From Rhodospirillales bacterium (GTDB taxonomy: Bacteria > Pseudomonadota > Alphaproteobacteria > Micavibrionales > UBA1664): a stretch of DNA of 64,000 nt. Shown in pieces: positions 7,889 through 16,282 of the stretch. Numbering within the stretch: the stretch's first letter is position 1; every line of letters starts with the position of its first letter. The notes beneath the pieces were generated by a model. It ran no database searches. It was not told where the DNA came from and worked only from the letters and a program-made list of their open reading frames with translations. The stretch spans positions 1,054,001-1,118,000 of the forward strand of contig CP060260.1 in the NCBI GenBank assembly GCA_023898805.1, in the 5' to 3' direction. The translations under genes and the position numbers were made by a program.

Positions 7889-8910
7889 GCTGCGTTTCCT
7901 TTGAATCCGTGAATCGTTTCAACCAGTTGCGAAACATGGTCAGGGTTGGTCATTTTATCAACCCCATGACCCAGATTGAACACGAACGGCCCGCCGCCTA
8001 GCTTGTCACAAACCGCCCGCGCACCTGCCGTCATCGTATCCCCGCCCGCCAGCAAAAGCGCGGGATCGAGATTGCCCTGCACGCAAACCTGATTCTGGAT
8101 TGCTTTGGCCGCCCATGCGGGCTCTATCCCCTGACTCAACCCCACCGCATCAACGCCGGTTTCGTGCGCGTAACGCACCACATCCTCGCGGTTGTCGGTG
8201 CGCGGAAAACCGATCACCGGCACGTCCGGATGCTGCGTTTTAAGCGCGGACACGATAGCCCGGTTGGGCGCGATGACCCAACGTTCGAAATCCGCGCCGC
8301 CAAGCGCCCCGGCCCAGCTTTCAAACAATTGCACTGCCTGCGCCCCGGCGCGGATCTGGGCGTCAAGATACGCAACGCTGGACCGCACCAGAATATCGAT
8401 CAGAATTTGCAGCTTTCCCGCCTCCATACCGCGAATCCGGGAAAAATCATGCCCGCCGCGCCCTTCGACCATGTAGCTTGCAACCGTCCATGGACTGCCC
8501 GCAAAACCGATCAACGCCTTGCCGCGCGGCAACCCGTCCCGGACCTTGGCAACCGTCTCGATGACCGGTGCCAGAAACCCGGCCACCCGGCCTTCGTCCA
8601 GTTTCCCGATATCCAGATCCCCCAGAACCGGTCCTTCCCCTTCCGCAAAACGCAGATCCTGACCCAGCGCATGCGGCACCACCAGAATGTCCGAAAACAA
8701 AATCGCGGCATCCAGATCGAAACGCCGCAACGGCTGCAACGTGATCTCCGCCGCCAACCCCGGGTTGTAAACCATATCCAGAAATCCGCCCGCTTTCGCC
8801 CGCAAAGCGCGATATTCCGGTAGATACCGTCCCGCCTGGCGCATCAGCCATAACGGGATGACATCCGTCTTTCGACCCTTCCAAGCCTGTACAATCACCG
8901 CTTCATCCAT
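7885..8910 (-). CDS. hemE: uroporphyrinogen decarboxylase
   Basis: A 341-residue enzyme that decarboxylates the four acetate side chains of uroporphyrinogen III. The signature 'PLWLMRQAGRYLPEYR' (~20-35) carries the substrate-binding Arg residues. 'ILFSDILVVPHALG' (~91) contains the catalytic Asp, and 'FNLGHGVDKMTNPDHV' is near the C-terminus. It is the first gene of hemE-hemH-hemJ. It is also the leftward gene next to the proposed oriC, as in Caulobacter. Confidence 0.97.
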   Translation of the reverse strand: MDEAVIVQAWKGRKTDVIPLWLMRQAGRYLPEYRALRAKAGGFLDMVYNPGLAAEITLQPLRRFDLDAAILFSDILVVPHALGQDLRFAEGEGPVLGDLDIGKLDEGRVAGFLAPVIETVAKVRDGLPRGKALIGFAGSPWTVASYMVEGRGGHDFSRIRGMEAGKLQILIDILVRSSVAYLDAQIRAGAQAVQLFESWAGALGGADFERWVIAPNRAIVSALKTQHPDVPVIGFPRTDNREDVVRYAHETGVDAVGLSQGIEPAWAAKAIQNQVCVQGNLDPALLLAGGDTMTAGARAVCDKLGGGPFVFNLGHGVDKMTNPDHVSQLVETIHGFKGNAA

Positions 8911-9270
8911 GACGCCAGACCATGGCCAACCTTGCCCCCCTAATCAATAAAAATTCTTTTAAAAGAATCAGGTAGTGGTTGGATTCTGGCACTGTGGAAA
9001 TCGGGGATAATTATTTCTCCACAGATTCGCCCCAAGGCGCGGAATGACTCGATTCGCGAATGTTTCTACCGCGAGTCGCAAGCCATGCGATTCATGCTTT
9101 CACACAGCATGGTAAAACCTATGTTCGTGGACTCGAAACCCCCTTGCTGGCATCCTGTACGCATTGGGGGTAAAATCGCCCCCGATCGGCCGCACCGGTT
9201 TTTCCGATGTTTTATTCCCAAACCTGTCACCAGCGTCCGGGTGACATAAAACCCAGGATCTCTCGAATCG
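8911..9270. other. candidate chromosomal replication origin (oriC) next to hemE
   Basis: This is a 360-bp gene-free region between leftward hemE and rightward genes. It contains nine GANTC (CcrM) sites: 8965, 8982, 9024, 9046, 9051, 9073, 9089, 9130 and 9265. About one to two would be expected by chance. Near-consensus DnaA boxes face each other: TGTGGAAAT at 8993-9001 and TTCTCCACA at 9015-9023, forming CTGTGGA...TCCACAG. A third is TTTCACACA at 9098-9106. A perfect A/T-rich palindrome (ATTCTTTTAAAAGAAT, 8953-8968) could help unwinding. The hemE-flanking position is where Caulobacter and Rickettsia have their origin. None of the boxes is a perfect TTATCCACA. Confidence 0.5.
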
Positions 9271-9882
9271 ATGTCTTCCGGCGCATACGAAAAACTTGAA
9301 GGCGCGCGGGCGCGCAAATTCATCGAACGCCTGAACCGCGCATGGATCGGCGGACCTTTTGCCGCCGAAACCACGGTGGTCCATGCCCGCACCCTGCCTT
9401 TCGCGGAAGACTGGATGCTGACCGAGGCGGGAGACGCCACGATCATGCCCGAAAAACGCGCGGTCGCCCTCGATAACGGGCGCGAATGCGTGCCGGTCGA
9501 ATACAACGCCGATTTCATACCCGCCTTCGCCGCCGCCAATGCGGTATGCCTGACGCGCGACACAGCCGCCGATTACCTGCGCTTCTGGCTTGAATACATG
9601 CGCGCGGGTCCAGACCGTTTTTTACTGGTGGAATCGCTCGACGACCTGCCCTGGCGCGAGGAACCGACCCCACAGGCGCGCAAAAGTCTGGCCAAATCCG
9701 TAACCCCGCTGACGCTGGTCGATGCCGGGAACGGCCTGTTCGTTTTTCGTGCCGTACTGGCTTTCCGTGACGCCCTGATCGATGCGACGTTTTCGGTCAC
9801 GGAAAAAGGCGGGGTCGAAATTCTTAAACGGACCGTAATCGCCGAGGGCCTGACCCTGTCCGATGAACTGACTGGTTTCTGA
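9271..9882 (+). CDS. unrecognised conserved-looking protein in the oriC block
   Basis: A 203-residue soluble protein with no signal peptide or membrane helix. It has alternating helical and strand-like stretches ('FIERLNRAWIGGPFAAETT' near the N-terminus, 'LTLVDAGNGLFVFRAVLAFR' near 145-165, then a mixed C-terminal part). I do not recognise a family. It is the first rightward gene after the candidate origin and is followed by a 147-bp AT-rich gap. The ATG at 9271 follows shortly after the last GANTC site. Confidence 0.6.
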   Translation: MSSGAYEKLEGARARKFIERLNRAWIGGPFAAETTVVHARTLPFAEDWMLTEAGDATIMPEKRAVALDNGRECVPVEYNADFIPAFAAANAVCLTRDTAADYLRFWLEYMRAGPDRFLLVESLDDLPWREEPTPQARKSLAKSVTPLTLVDAGNGLFVFRAVLAFRDALIDATFSVTEKGGVEILKRTVIAEGLTLSDELTGF

Positions 9883-9922
9883 TTCAAAAAAATCAACACA
9901 TTGTAATCATTGTATATTTTTT

Positions 9923-9941
9923 CGATTATTTTTAATAATCG
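9923..9941. repeat. AT-rich hairpin in the 9883-10029 gap
   Basis: CGATTATT-TTT-AATAATCG is a perfect 8-bp inverted repeat. It lies in the strongly AT-rich gap between the 203-aa gene and the 443-aa gene, with three further GANTC sites (9883, 9941, 9947). There is no T-run after it, so it is unlikely to be an intrinsic terminator. It may be part of an unwinding region or a regulatory site. Confidence 0.5.
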
Positions 9942-10029
9942 ATTCAGACTCCCTTAGGCTTTCATAAGCGTTTTCTTAACCCCGCCGCCCTAGAATGGTT
10001 GAAGCGAAAAACAACCATGCGTGCTTCCC

Positions 10030-11358
10030 ATGTCTGACGCCAACCTAGACGCTCCCTATCTTTACACCGGCACACTGGCCACGCGTATGGCGTGCCATCT
10101 GGGTGAGCGCAAGGCCTCGGTCCTGTGCAACCTGCTGGGCGACCAGCCGCTGTTTTACATCGATTACGTGGACGCCGAAGACGTCGAGCTCGACACCCTG
10201 ATGGGTACCGATTTGCTTGCCGAATACCAGCCCGACGACGTTGCCGGCGTGCGCGCCCGCATCAATAGGCTTGAAAGCGCCAGCCGCCACATTGACGGCT
10301 ACGAGCGCGAAAGCACCGAAGCGGCCTTTGACCGCGCCGCCAGCCGTACAGCCGAATTCACGACCATTGAACAACTGGTGGCCGTGCTTGAAAAAAGCCG
10401 CATCGCGCAGTCCATGCTGGCCGACCTCGATGCCCGCAAACTTAATATCGTGATGAACCCGCAAATCGACTCCGCGATCTATGATCGCGCGCAGGTCGCG
10501 ATCCACGTCAATCCGCGTCTGCCCGCTGAAACGGCGGCACTGGCCGGCGTGCGCGCACTGCGCCAGGCTTGGCTGCATCTGCGCGGTGCGGCGATCAACC
10601 CCCTGTTCTTCGCGCCGGAGGAGGCGATCCTCCTCAACCGCATCCAGCACGCCGATCTGGCTTGCACCATGATCCGCGCCGCGTGGGAAATGAATCTGTC
10701 CGGCGAACGCGGCCCCTGGGCGCGCATTCTGACCGGGTCCGCCTATGACCTGGCCGCCGGTTTCGCGCGCGAGGCGATCACCGATTTCCGCGCCCTGAAC
10801 AACGGTCAGGCCGCCCATGCCGCTTTTGAACGCTGGTTCTTCTCCGGCCGCTGCAAGAATGTCGACCGCCGCCTGATCCAAACCATGCTCGCCGACCATC
10901 ATGGTCTGGTGTTCGAAAACCCCAGCGTATCGCGCATGGTGACGGGCGACGTCATTGCCCGCACCGGCGACATGCCGCTGGGCAAAAATTACCTGACCGG
11001 CCTTGTGGAAATGGTTCTGGCCGACCCGCTGTTTACCGAGGTCCGCGACCGTTCCAACGCCAATTTCCTGTGGTTTATCAAATTTGAACGCTCCTTCCGC
11101 GCGGCCGAGGCGGCGACGGGCGCGGTCGCGGAACACAATTTGCAGGGCATGGTTCCGAATACCGCGGACGCCATCCCCGGCGCCCCGACCGTCCAACAAA
11201 CGGAAAACCATGATCGTCTGGCCGAAATCATCGCCTTCAAGGGTCCGTACAAGCCCGGAAAACCTGCGCGCAAGGGCGCGCGCCGGGCGAAAAACGGCAC
11301 CGACGATATGGCAACCGTTTATTACCTCGACCACTTTCTCACGCTTTCGAATCGCTAA
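10030..11358 (+). CDS. unrecognised protein, paralogue of the next gene (possibly DUF6782-type)
   Basis: A 442-residue protein from ATG 10030; an in-frame GTG at 10021 is the alternative, and neither has a strong ribosome-binding site. The middle part ('GVRALRQAWLHLRG', then 'EEAILLNRIQHADLACTMIR') parallels the next gene. 'NANFLWFIKFERSFR' (~345-360) is distinctive. I vaguely associate this pattern with alphaproteobacterial DUF6782 (putative metallopeptidase), but see no HExxH, so no enzymatic function is claimed. The last ~40 residues are basic ('KPARKGARRAKNG'). It sits inserted between the candidate oriC and ppsR. Confidence 0.6.
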   Translation: MSDANLDAPYLYTGTLATRMACHLGERKASVLCNLLGDQPLFYIDYVDAEDVELDTLMGTDLLAEYQPDDVAGVRARINRLESASRHIDGYERESTEAAFDRAASRTAEFTTIEQLVAVLEKSRIAQSMLADLDARKLNIVMNPQIDSAIYDRAQVAIHVNPRLPAETAALAGVRALRQAWLHLRGAAINPLFFAPEEAILLNRIQHADLACTMIRAAWEMNLSGERGPWARILTGSAYDLAAGFAREAITDFRALNNGQAAHAAFERWFFSGRCKNVDRRLIQTMLADHHGLVFENPSVSRMVTGDVIARTGDMPLGKNYLTGLVEMVLADPLFTEVRDRSNANFLWFIKFERSFRAAEAATGAVAEHNLQGMVPNTADAIPGAPTVQQTENHDRLAEIIAFKGPYKPGKPARKGARRAKNGTDDMATVYYLDHFLTLSNR

Positions 11359-11402
11359 ATCGACGGAACTTGTGTATAACGTTGCCCGTTTGAAAGAACG
11401 TC

Positions 11403-12359
11403 ATGGCACGCCCAACGACCATACGTAAAACCACCAGCCCGACTGTCGCACGTCGCGTGATCGACTGCGCGGCGCCGGACGACATGCTGACCGACTGGCC
11501 AGTGGCGGATGCGATTCGGGAATCCGATACCGCGATGGCTCTGATCGCCGATCTGGGCGATGGCTGGATGCTTGCGGGCGCCGACCTTGACGGGCGCGAA
11601 TGGGACATCGACACCGAAGACCGGGTAATCACCGTCGATACGGCGGGTTTGACCCCGTGCGCGCTGGCCCGGTCGAAACATTTTCAGAACCTGCTGATCT
11701 TGCGTACGCTCGGGGCGTTGCGTGCGGCATGGCAGGCCGAACGTGGCGAGGATGCGCTGTTTATGCACCGCATCGACCTTTGGCCGCTGCTTGGCCGCAT
11801 CGTGGCCGCGGATACGGCGGTGATGACCCTGCGCATGGTGCATGAAATCCGCGATGCCGGTTTCGACGCCGCGTGGCGGCACGTTCTGGGCGACGACCAC
11901 GGCGATATGGCGGCTGAATATGTCCGCACGTTTGACGCTGCGCCGGACGACGATGCGCCCGCACTGGGCCGCGCCTTCCTGCACTGGTTCAAGAAACCCG
12001 CCCGCCTGCGCGCCAGCGATTTCGAGATTCTGGCGCTGATGGACGAAAACCTTGCAAACCTGACCCATGACGGGCGTGGCACGCTGGGCGAGGGGGCGAT
12101 ACGCTGCCTGACCATCGATCCGCTTTCAGGCGGTTCCTATCTTGGCCCGGTGGCCGGTGAAATCGCGGGCAATCCGGCCTGGCGCAGCATTGCCGACCCG
12201 GTGGCCGAGGCGCATTTCGCCCAGATCATGGACGAAATCGGTACCACCCGCGTGGGCCATGTCGCGCTGCGCGACTCCCGGCTGGCCGCACGGCTGTTTC
12301 CGGGTCACTGCGCCCCTGCCGCGGGCGTCGACGCCGACCCGGATCTGTGCGTAAAATAA
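11403..12359 (+). CDS. unrecognised protein, paralogue of the preceding gene
   Basis: A 318-residue soluble protein. 'LRTLGALRAAWQAERGEDAL' and 'RIVAADTAVMTLRMVHEIRD' (~95-150) follow the same pattern as the preceding gene (Leu-Arg-x-Ala-Trp, then Arg-Ile-x-x-Ala-Asp and Leu-Arg/Ile-Arg), and both then have a large helical region with a W near 'LHWFKKPAR'. The pair is therefore likely an old tandem duplication. The function is unknown. The gap to the previous gene is 44 bp, so they may be cotranscribed. Confidence 0.6.
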   Translation: MARPTTIRKTTSPTVARRVIDCAAPDDMLTDWPVADAIRESDTAMALIADLGDGWMLAGADLDGREWDIDTEDRVITVDTAGLTPCALARSKHFQNLLILRTLGALRAAWQAERGEDALFMHRIDLWPLLGRIVAADTAVMTLRMVHEIRDAGFDAAWRHVLGDDHGDMAAEYVRTFDAAPDDDAPALGRAFLHWFKKPARLRASDFEILALMDENLANLTHDGRGTLGEGAIRCLTIDPLSGGSYLGPVAGEIAGNPAWRSIADPVAEAHFAQIMDEIGTTRVGHVALRDSRLAARLFPGHCAPAAGVDADPDLCVK

Positions 12360-12416
12360 CCCCGGTTTCAACAAAACGCGCCCGATAGGGGCGAACGGGG
12401 CACAGACAAACGGAGT

Positions 12417-13256
12417 ATGGCCGAACGTTTTTATCTGCATCTGGTTTCCGACGCCACCGGCACGACGCTGCACGGCATTGCCCGCGCTTGCCTTGCGCAG
12501 TTTGAAGGTGCGGTGCCGGTCGAAAAATTCTGGAATTTCATCCGTTCGGAAGAACAGCTCGATCAGGTGATCGAGGGCATCGCCGAAACGCCGGGTCCGG
12601 TCCTTTTCACGCTGGTCGAACGCCCGTTGCGCCGCAGGTTGCGCGACGCCTGCACCCGCCTGAACGTGCCGGCTGTGCCGGTGCTCGACCCGATCCTGCG
12701 TGGACTTTCGCATTATCTGGGCCAGACCTCGCGCGAAAAACCGGCCGCGCAATACGAACTCAACACCGCCTATTTTGAACGCATCGACGCGGTGGATTTC
12801 GCCATGCACCACGACGATGGCCAGAATCTGGAAACGATCGACGATGCCGACGTGGTTCTGGTCGGCGCTTCGCGCACTTCGAAAACGCCGACCTCAATCT
12901 ATCTGGCCAATCGCGGCATCAAGACCGCGAATATCCCGCTGGTGCCCGGCCATACGGTCCCGCCCGAGGCGTTTTGTTACGAAGGCCCGTTATACGTGGG
13001 GCTGGTCGAATCGCCGGAGCGGCTGGTGGAAATCCGCACCAACCGCCTGAAAAGCGGCGAAGTGCTGGACCGTCGTTTTGCCGATACCGCCTATCTTTCG
13101 ATTGACGCGGTGGGCGACGAGATCCGCGCCGCCCGCCGCCTGTTCGCGGCACATGACTGGCCGGTGATCGACGTCACCCGCCGCTCGGTCGAGGAAACCG
13201 CCGCCGAAATCATGACCCTTTTGAACCGGCGCGACCCGGGCCGGGTGCTTCTATGA
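12417..13256 (+). CDS. pyruvate, phosphate dikinase regulatory protein (PSRP, DUF299)
   Basis: A 279-residue protein starting 'MAERFYLHLVSDATGTTLHGIA', typical of the DUF299/PSRP family. The P-loop 'LVGASRTSKTPTSIYLA' (~150-165) binds ADP/Pi. Family members are bifunctional kinase/phosphorylases that inactivate or reactivate pyruvate phosphate dikinase or PEP synthase by Thr phosphorylation. The gene overlaps aroE by 4 nt (ATGA). It is the conserved first gene of the aroE-coaE-dnaQ block near the origin. Confidence 0.95.
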   Translation: MAERFYLHLVSDATGTTLHGIARACLAQFEGAVPVEKFWNFIRSEEQLDQVIEGIAETPGPVLFTLVERPLRRRLRDACTRLNVPAVPVLDPILRGLSHYLGQTSREKPAAQYELNTAYFERIDAVDFAMHHDDGQNLETIDDADVVLVGASRTSKTPTSIYLANRGIKTANIPLVPGHTVPPEAFCYEGPLYVGLVESPERLVEIRTNRLKSGEVLDRRFADTAYLSIDAVGDEIRAARRLFAAHDWPVIDVTRRSVEETAAEIMTLLNRRDPGRVLL

Positions 13257-14071
13257 CCGCGAAGGCCGCCGTCATCGGATGGCCGCTGCGCCATACCAGA
13301 TCGCCGCTGATCCACAATCACTGGCTGGCCGCCTATGGCATAGACGGACGCTACGACGCCCGGCCAATCGCGCCCGAAAATCTGTCCGACGACGTGGCCC
13401 GCATGGTGGATCAATCCTATGTCGGCTTCAACGTCACCGTGCCGCACAAACAGACGGTGATGGATCTGCTCGATCACCTGCACCCCGATGCCGCGCGCAT
13501 CGGCGCGGTGAATACCGTCGTCATCCGTCCCGACGCCACGCTGGAAGGCCGCAATACCGACGCCTTCGGGTTCGTCGAAAACCTGCGCGCAAATGCGCCC
13601 GATGCCGCATGGCAAAACGGACCCGCCGTGGTGCTTGGCGCGGGCGGCGCGGCCCGCGCGGTTGTCTGCGCCCTTGTGGATGCGGGGCTGACGGACATCC
13701 GTATATGCAACCGCACGGTTGAACGCGCCCGGGCATTGGCCGCCGCCTTTTCGCCCGCCACCGCCCATGGCTGGGATGCGATACCCGAACTGGCCGGCGA
13801 TGCGGCGCTGGTCGTCAACACCACGACGCTGGGTATGGAGGGACAGGCGCCGCTTACATTCGATTTTACGCACCTGCGTTCGGGCGCGCTGGTCAACGAT
13901 ATCGTCTATACCCCGCTGGTCACGCCGTTTCTGGCCGCCGCGCGCGATGCCGGGCACCCGGTCGTCACCGGCATCGGCATGTTGTTGCATCAGGCGCGCC
14001 CGGCCTTTCAGGCATGGTTCGGCGTAATGCCGGATATCGACGCCGGATTGATGCAAAAGGTGCTGGCATGA
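13253..14071 (+). CDS. aroE: shikimate dehydrogenase
   Basis: A 272-residue NADP-dependent enzyme reducing 3-dehydroshikimate to shikimate. It carries the N-terminal 'GWPLRHTRSPLIHNHWL' shikimate site and 'GFNVTVPHKQTVM' with the catalytic Lys (~K67). The Rossmann motif 'VLGAGGAARAVVCAL' lies near 127. 'GIGMLLHQARPAFQAWFG' near the end is the family signature. It is coupled to both neighbours by 4-nt ATGA overlaps. Confidence 0.96.
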   Translation: MTAKAAVIGWPLRHTRSPLIHNHWLAAYGIDGRYDARPIAPENLSDDVARMVDQSYVGFNVTVPHKQTVMDLLDHLHPDAARIGAVNTVVIRPDATLEGRNTDAFGFVENLRANAPDAAWQNGPAVVLGAGGAARAVVCALVDAGLTDIRICNRTVERARALAAAFSPATAHGWDAIPELAGDAALVVNTTTLGMEGQAPLTFDFTHLRSGALVNDIVYTPLVTPFLAAARDAGHPVVTGIGMLLHQARPAFQAWFGVMPDIDAGLMQKVLA

Positions 14072-14670
14072 TCGTGGCCGGGCTGACAGGGTCGATCGGC
14101 ATGGGCAAATCGGTGCTGGCTTCGCAGCTTCGCCGTCTGGGCGTGCCGGTCCACGCCTCGGACGAAGCGGTGCACCGCCTGCTTGCCCGGGGCGGGGCCG
14201 CCGTGCCCGCGATTCGCGCTTTGTGGCCCAAAACTGTCGAAAACGGTGCGGTCGACCGTAAAAAACTCGGTGTCGTCGTCTTTTCCGATCCCGCCGCGCG
14301 CCAAAGGCTGGAATCCATCCTTCATCCGCTGGTACGGCGGGAATCCGAACGCTTTTTACGTGAACAGCGCCGCAAGGGTATGAAAATCGCGGTTCTGGAC
14401 ATTCCCTTGCTGTATGAAACAGGGCAGGCAGGTCGTTTTGACCATGTCATCTGTGTCACCGCGCCACATTTTGTCCAAAAACGCCGGGTACTTTCACGCA
14501 AGAACATGACCGAAGACCGTTTCAACACCATCCTCAAACTTCAGATTCCTGATGCGATCAAACGCGCGCGCGCGGATTCGGTAATCAACACGGCCCACGG
14601 TTATCGCGGCTCGCTTGGCACGCTTAAAAAAGTGCTCAAGGCTCTTTCCGCCGCGAAGACGGGCGCGTGA
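14068..14670 (+). CDS. coaE: dephospho-CoA kinase
   Basis: A 200-residue enzyme catalysing the last step of CoA synthesis. I chose the ATG at 14068, overlapping the aroE stop, because it places the P-loop 'GLTGSIGMGKS' at residues 5-15 as in the family. The upstream in-frame start at 14014 would add residues that run in aroE. 'VLDIPLLYETG' and 'DHVICVTAP' are further CoaE motifs. Confidence 0.95.
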   Translation: MIVAGLTGSIGMGKSVLASQLRRLGVPVHASDEAVHRLLARGGAAVPAIRALWPKTVENGAVDRKKLGVVVFSDPAARQRLESILHPLVRRESERFLREQRRKGMKIAVLDIPLLYETGQAGRFDHVICVTAPHFVQKRRVLSRKNMTEDRFNTILKLQIPDAIKRARADSVINTAHGYRGSLGTLKKVLKALSAAKTGA

Positions 14671-14674
14671 CGCG

Positions 14675-15487
14675 ATGACCGGACAAAACAACACGAACAC
14701 GCAATGCACGGTCTGGGCCTTTGTCCATGTCTCGCACGAGGATCTGGGGTCTTTTGAACACGTATTGCGCGATTACGGCATTGCACCGCGCATTTTTCTA
14801 GCGGGCGACAGCGATATCGAATGCCTTGATCCTGCCGAACCCGACTTGCTGATCGTGATGGGCGGGCCGATGGGCGTGTACGAGGCCGACCGTTACCCCT
14901 TCCTGCATCACGAAATCCGTTTCGTCGAACGCCGTATCGCGCTGGGCAAACCCGTTCTTGGCATCTGCCTTGGTGCCCAGATCATGGCGGCGGCGCTGGG
15001 CGCGCGGGTCTATCGCGGCACGGTGGGGCGTGAAATCGGCTGGCGTCCGGTTTCGGTCAACGCGGCAGGCATGCGCACGCCGCTGCGTTACCTGGACCGC
15101 ACGGAATGCACCTGCGTACACTGGCATGGCGACACCTTCGACCTGCCGCGCGGGGCGGAGCTTCTGGCCTCGTCCGAGCTATACCCGCATCAGGCTTTCC
15201 GCCTCGGCGACTGCGCGCTTGCGCTGCAATTCCACCCCGAGGTGACGGAAGCCAAGCTCGAACGCTGGTACGCCCGTCTGATCGACGATATTCGTGAATC
15301 CGGACAGACCGTCGACGGCCTGCGCGCACAGGCCGCGCGCATGGGCGACACGCTACGGCAATGCAACCGCCTGTTTTTCGTCGAATGGCTGGAAAACGTG
15401 GCTCCGTCGCTTTTGGCGCATCGTCACAAGCCCTTGGTTGAAGCCATGCCTGACACCATGCCCGACGCCGTAGTTGACGCGAACTAA
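14675..15487 (+). CDS. class I glutamine amidotransferase (GMP-synthase-like)
   Basis: A 270-residue protein with a complete class I GATase triad: nucleophile 'GKPVLGICLGAQIM' (Cys ~92), and 'ALALQFHPEVTE' with the His-x-Glu pair (~185). There is no attached synthetase domain, so it is a stand-alone amidotransferase/peptidase C26-like protein whose substrate cannot be told from sequence. It starts 4 nt after the coaE stop. It is an extra member of the usual coaE-dnaQ arrangement. Confidence 0.85.
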   Translation: MTGQNNTNTQCTVWAFVHVSHEDLGSFEHVLRDYGIAPRIFLAGDSDIECLDPAEPDLLIVMGGPMGVYEADRYPFLHHEIRFVERRIALGKPVLGICLGAQIMAAALGARVYRGTVGREIGWRPVSVNAAGMRTPLRYLDRTECTCVHWHGDTFDLPRGAELLASSELYPHQAFRLGDCALALQFHPEVTEAKLERWYARLIDDIRESGQTVDGLRAQAARMGDTLRQCNRLFFVEWLENVAPSLLAHRHKPLVEAMPDTMPDAVVDAN

Positions 15488-15504
15488 GTCCGCCGGGCTA
15501 TACT
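15474..15504 (+). promoter_or_regulatory. putative leaderless promoter of dnaQ
   Basis: TTGACG at 15474-15479, a 19-nt spacer, and TATACT at 15499-15504. The dnaQ ATG begins 6 nt after the -10 box, which is the expected transcription start. No Shine-Dalgarno sequence is present. The -35 lies inside the end of the preceding gene. Confidence 0.5.
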
Positions 15505-15510
15505 GCCCAC

Positions 15511-16206
15511 ATGCGTGAAATCGTCTTCGATACCGAAACCACGGGCATGGACCCGGCCAGCGGCGACCGCATCGTCGAAATCGGCGCGGTCGAACTGGTC
15601 AACCACGTTCCCACTGGCCGCACCCTGCATCTTTACCTCAACCCGGAACGCGACGTCCCGGCCGAGGCGGTGGCCGTGCACGGCCTGAGCTACGAGTTCC
15701 TGAAAGGCCATCCGACCTTCGCCGAGGTCGTGGACAAATTCGTCGATTTCATCGCCGACGACATTCTGGTCGCGCACAACGCGGAATTTGATATCAAATT
15801 CGTCAATGCCGAACTGCGCACGCTGGGCTTTCCGGCAATCGCGCCGCGCCGCGTCGTCGACACGGTCCAGATCGCGCGCCGCAAGTTTCCGGGCGCGCCC
15901 GCAAGCCTTGACGCGCTTTGCCGCCGTTTCGGCGTCGATCTTTCCGAACGCTCGCTGCACGGCGCGCTGCTCGATTCCCAACTCCTTGCCGTGGTGTATC
16001 TTGAATTATTGGGCGGCCGTCAGCACGGTCTAGGCCTCGACGCCCCGGCGGCGGAAAAAACGGCTGGCGATGCCGCGGCGCCTGAAATCGCGGCTCCGCG
16101 CGTGGCGCGCCCGCCGCGCAGCTTCGCCCCCACGCCGGAGGAGGCGGAAGCCCACGCCGCGATGGTCGAAAAACTAAAAAATCCGATCTGGAAAAAACTG
16201 GCCTAG
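15511..16206 (+). CDS. dnaQ: DNA polymerase III epsilon subunit (proofreading exonuclease)
   Basis: A 231-residue DEDDh exonuclease. Exo I is 'IVFDTETTGMD' at residues 4-14. Exo II is 'LVAHNAEFDIKFVNAEL' (~86). The His/Asp of Exo III are in 'RSLHGALLDSQLLAVVYLEL' (~148). It supplies 3'-5' proofreading to the replicative polymerase. The C-terminal tail, with a basic/Pro-rich linker, is the usual polymerase-binding region. It is convergent with secB; the 76-bp gap has no obvious terminator. Confidence 0.95.
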   Translation: MREIVFDTETTGMDPASGDRIVEIGAVELVNHVPTGRTLHLYLNPERDVPAEAVAVHGLSYEFLKGHPTFAEVVDKFVDFIADDILVAHNAEFDIKFVNAELRTLGFPAIAPRRVVDTVQIARRKFPGAPASLDALCRRFGVDLSERSLHGALLDSQLLAVVYLELLGGRQHGLGLDAPAAEKTAGDAAAPEIAAPRVARPPRSFAPTPEEAEAHAAMVEKLKNPIWKKLA

Positions 16207-16282
16207 GGCATTCTGCAATCAGGCGGAATCATGACGCGTGAAAATTGCGTCAATCAAAAAAGAAAGGCTCCAAAAGGAGACT

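Noticed and set aside
10045..11334. Long antisense frame of 429 aa opposite the 10030 gene
   Set aside because: Composition is Arg/Gly/Val-rich with no domain pattern; the plus-strand gene has a structured paralogue.
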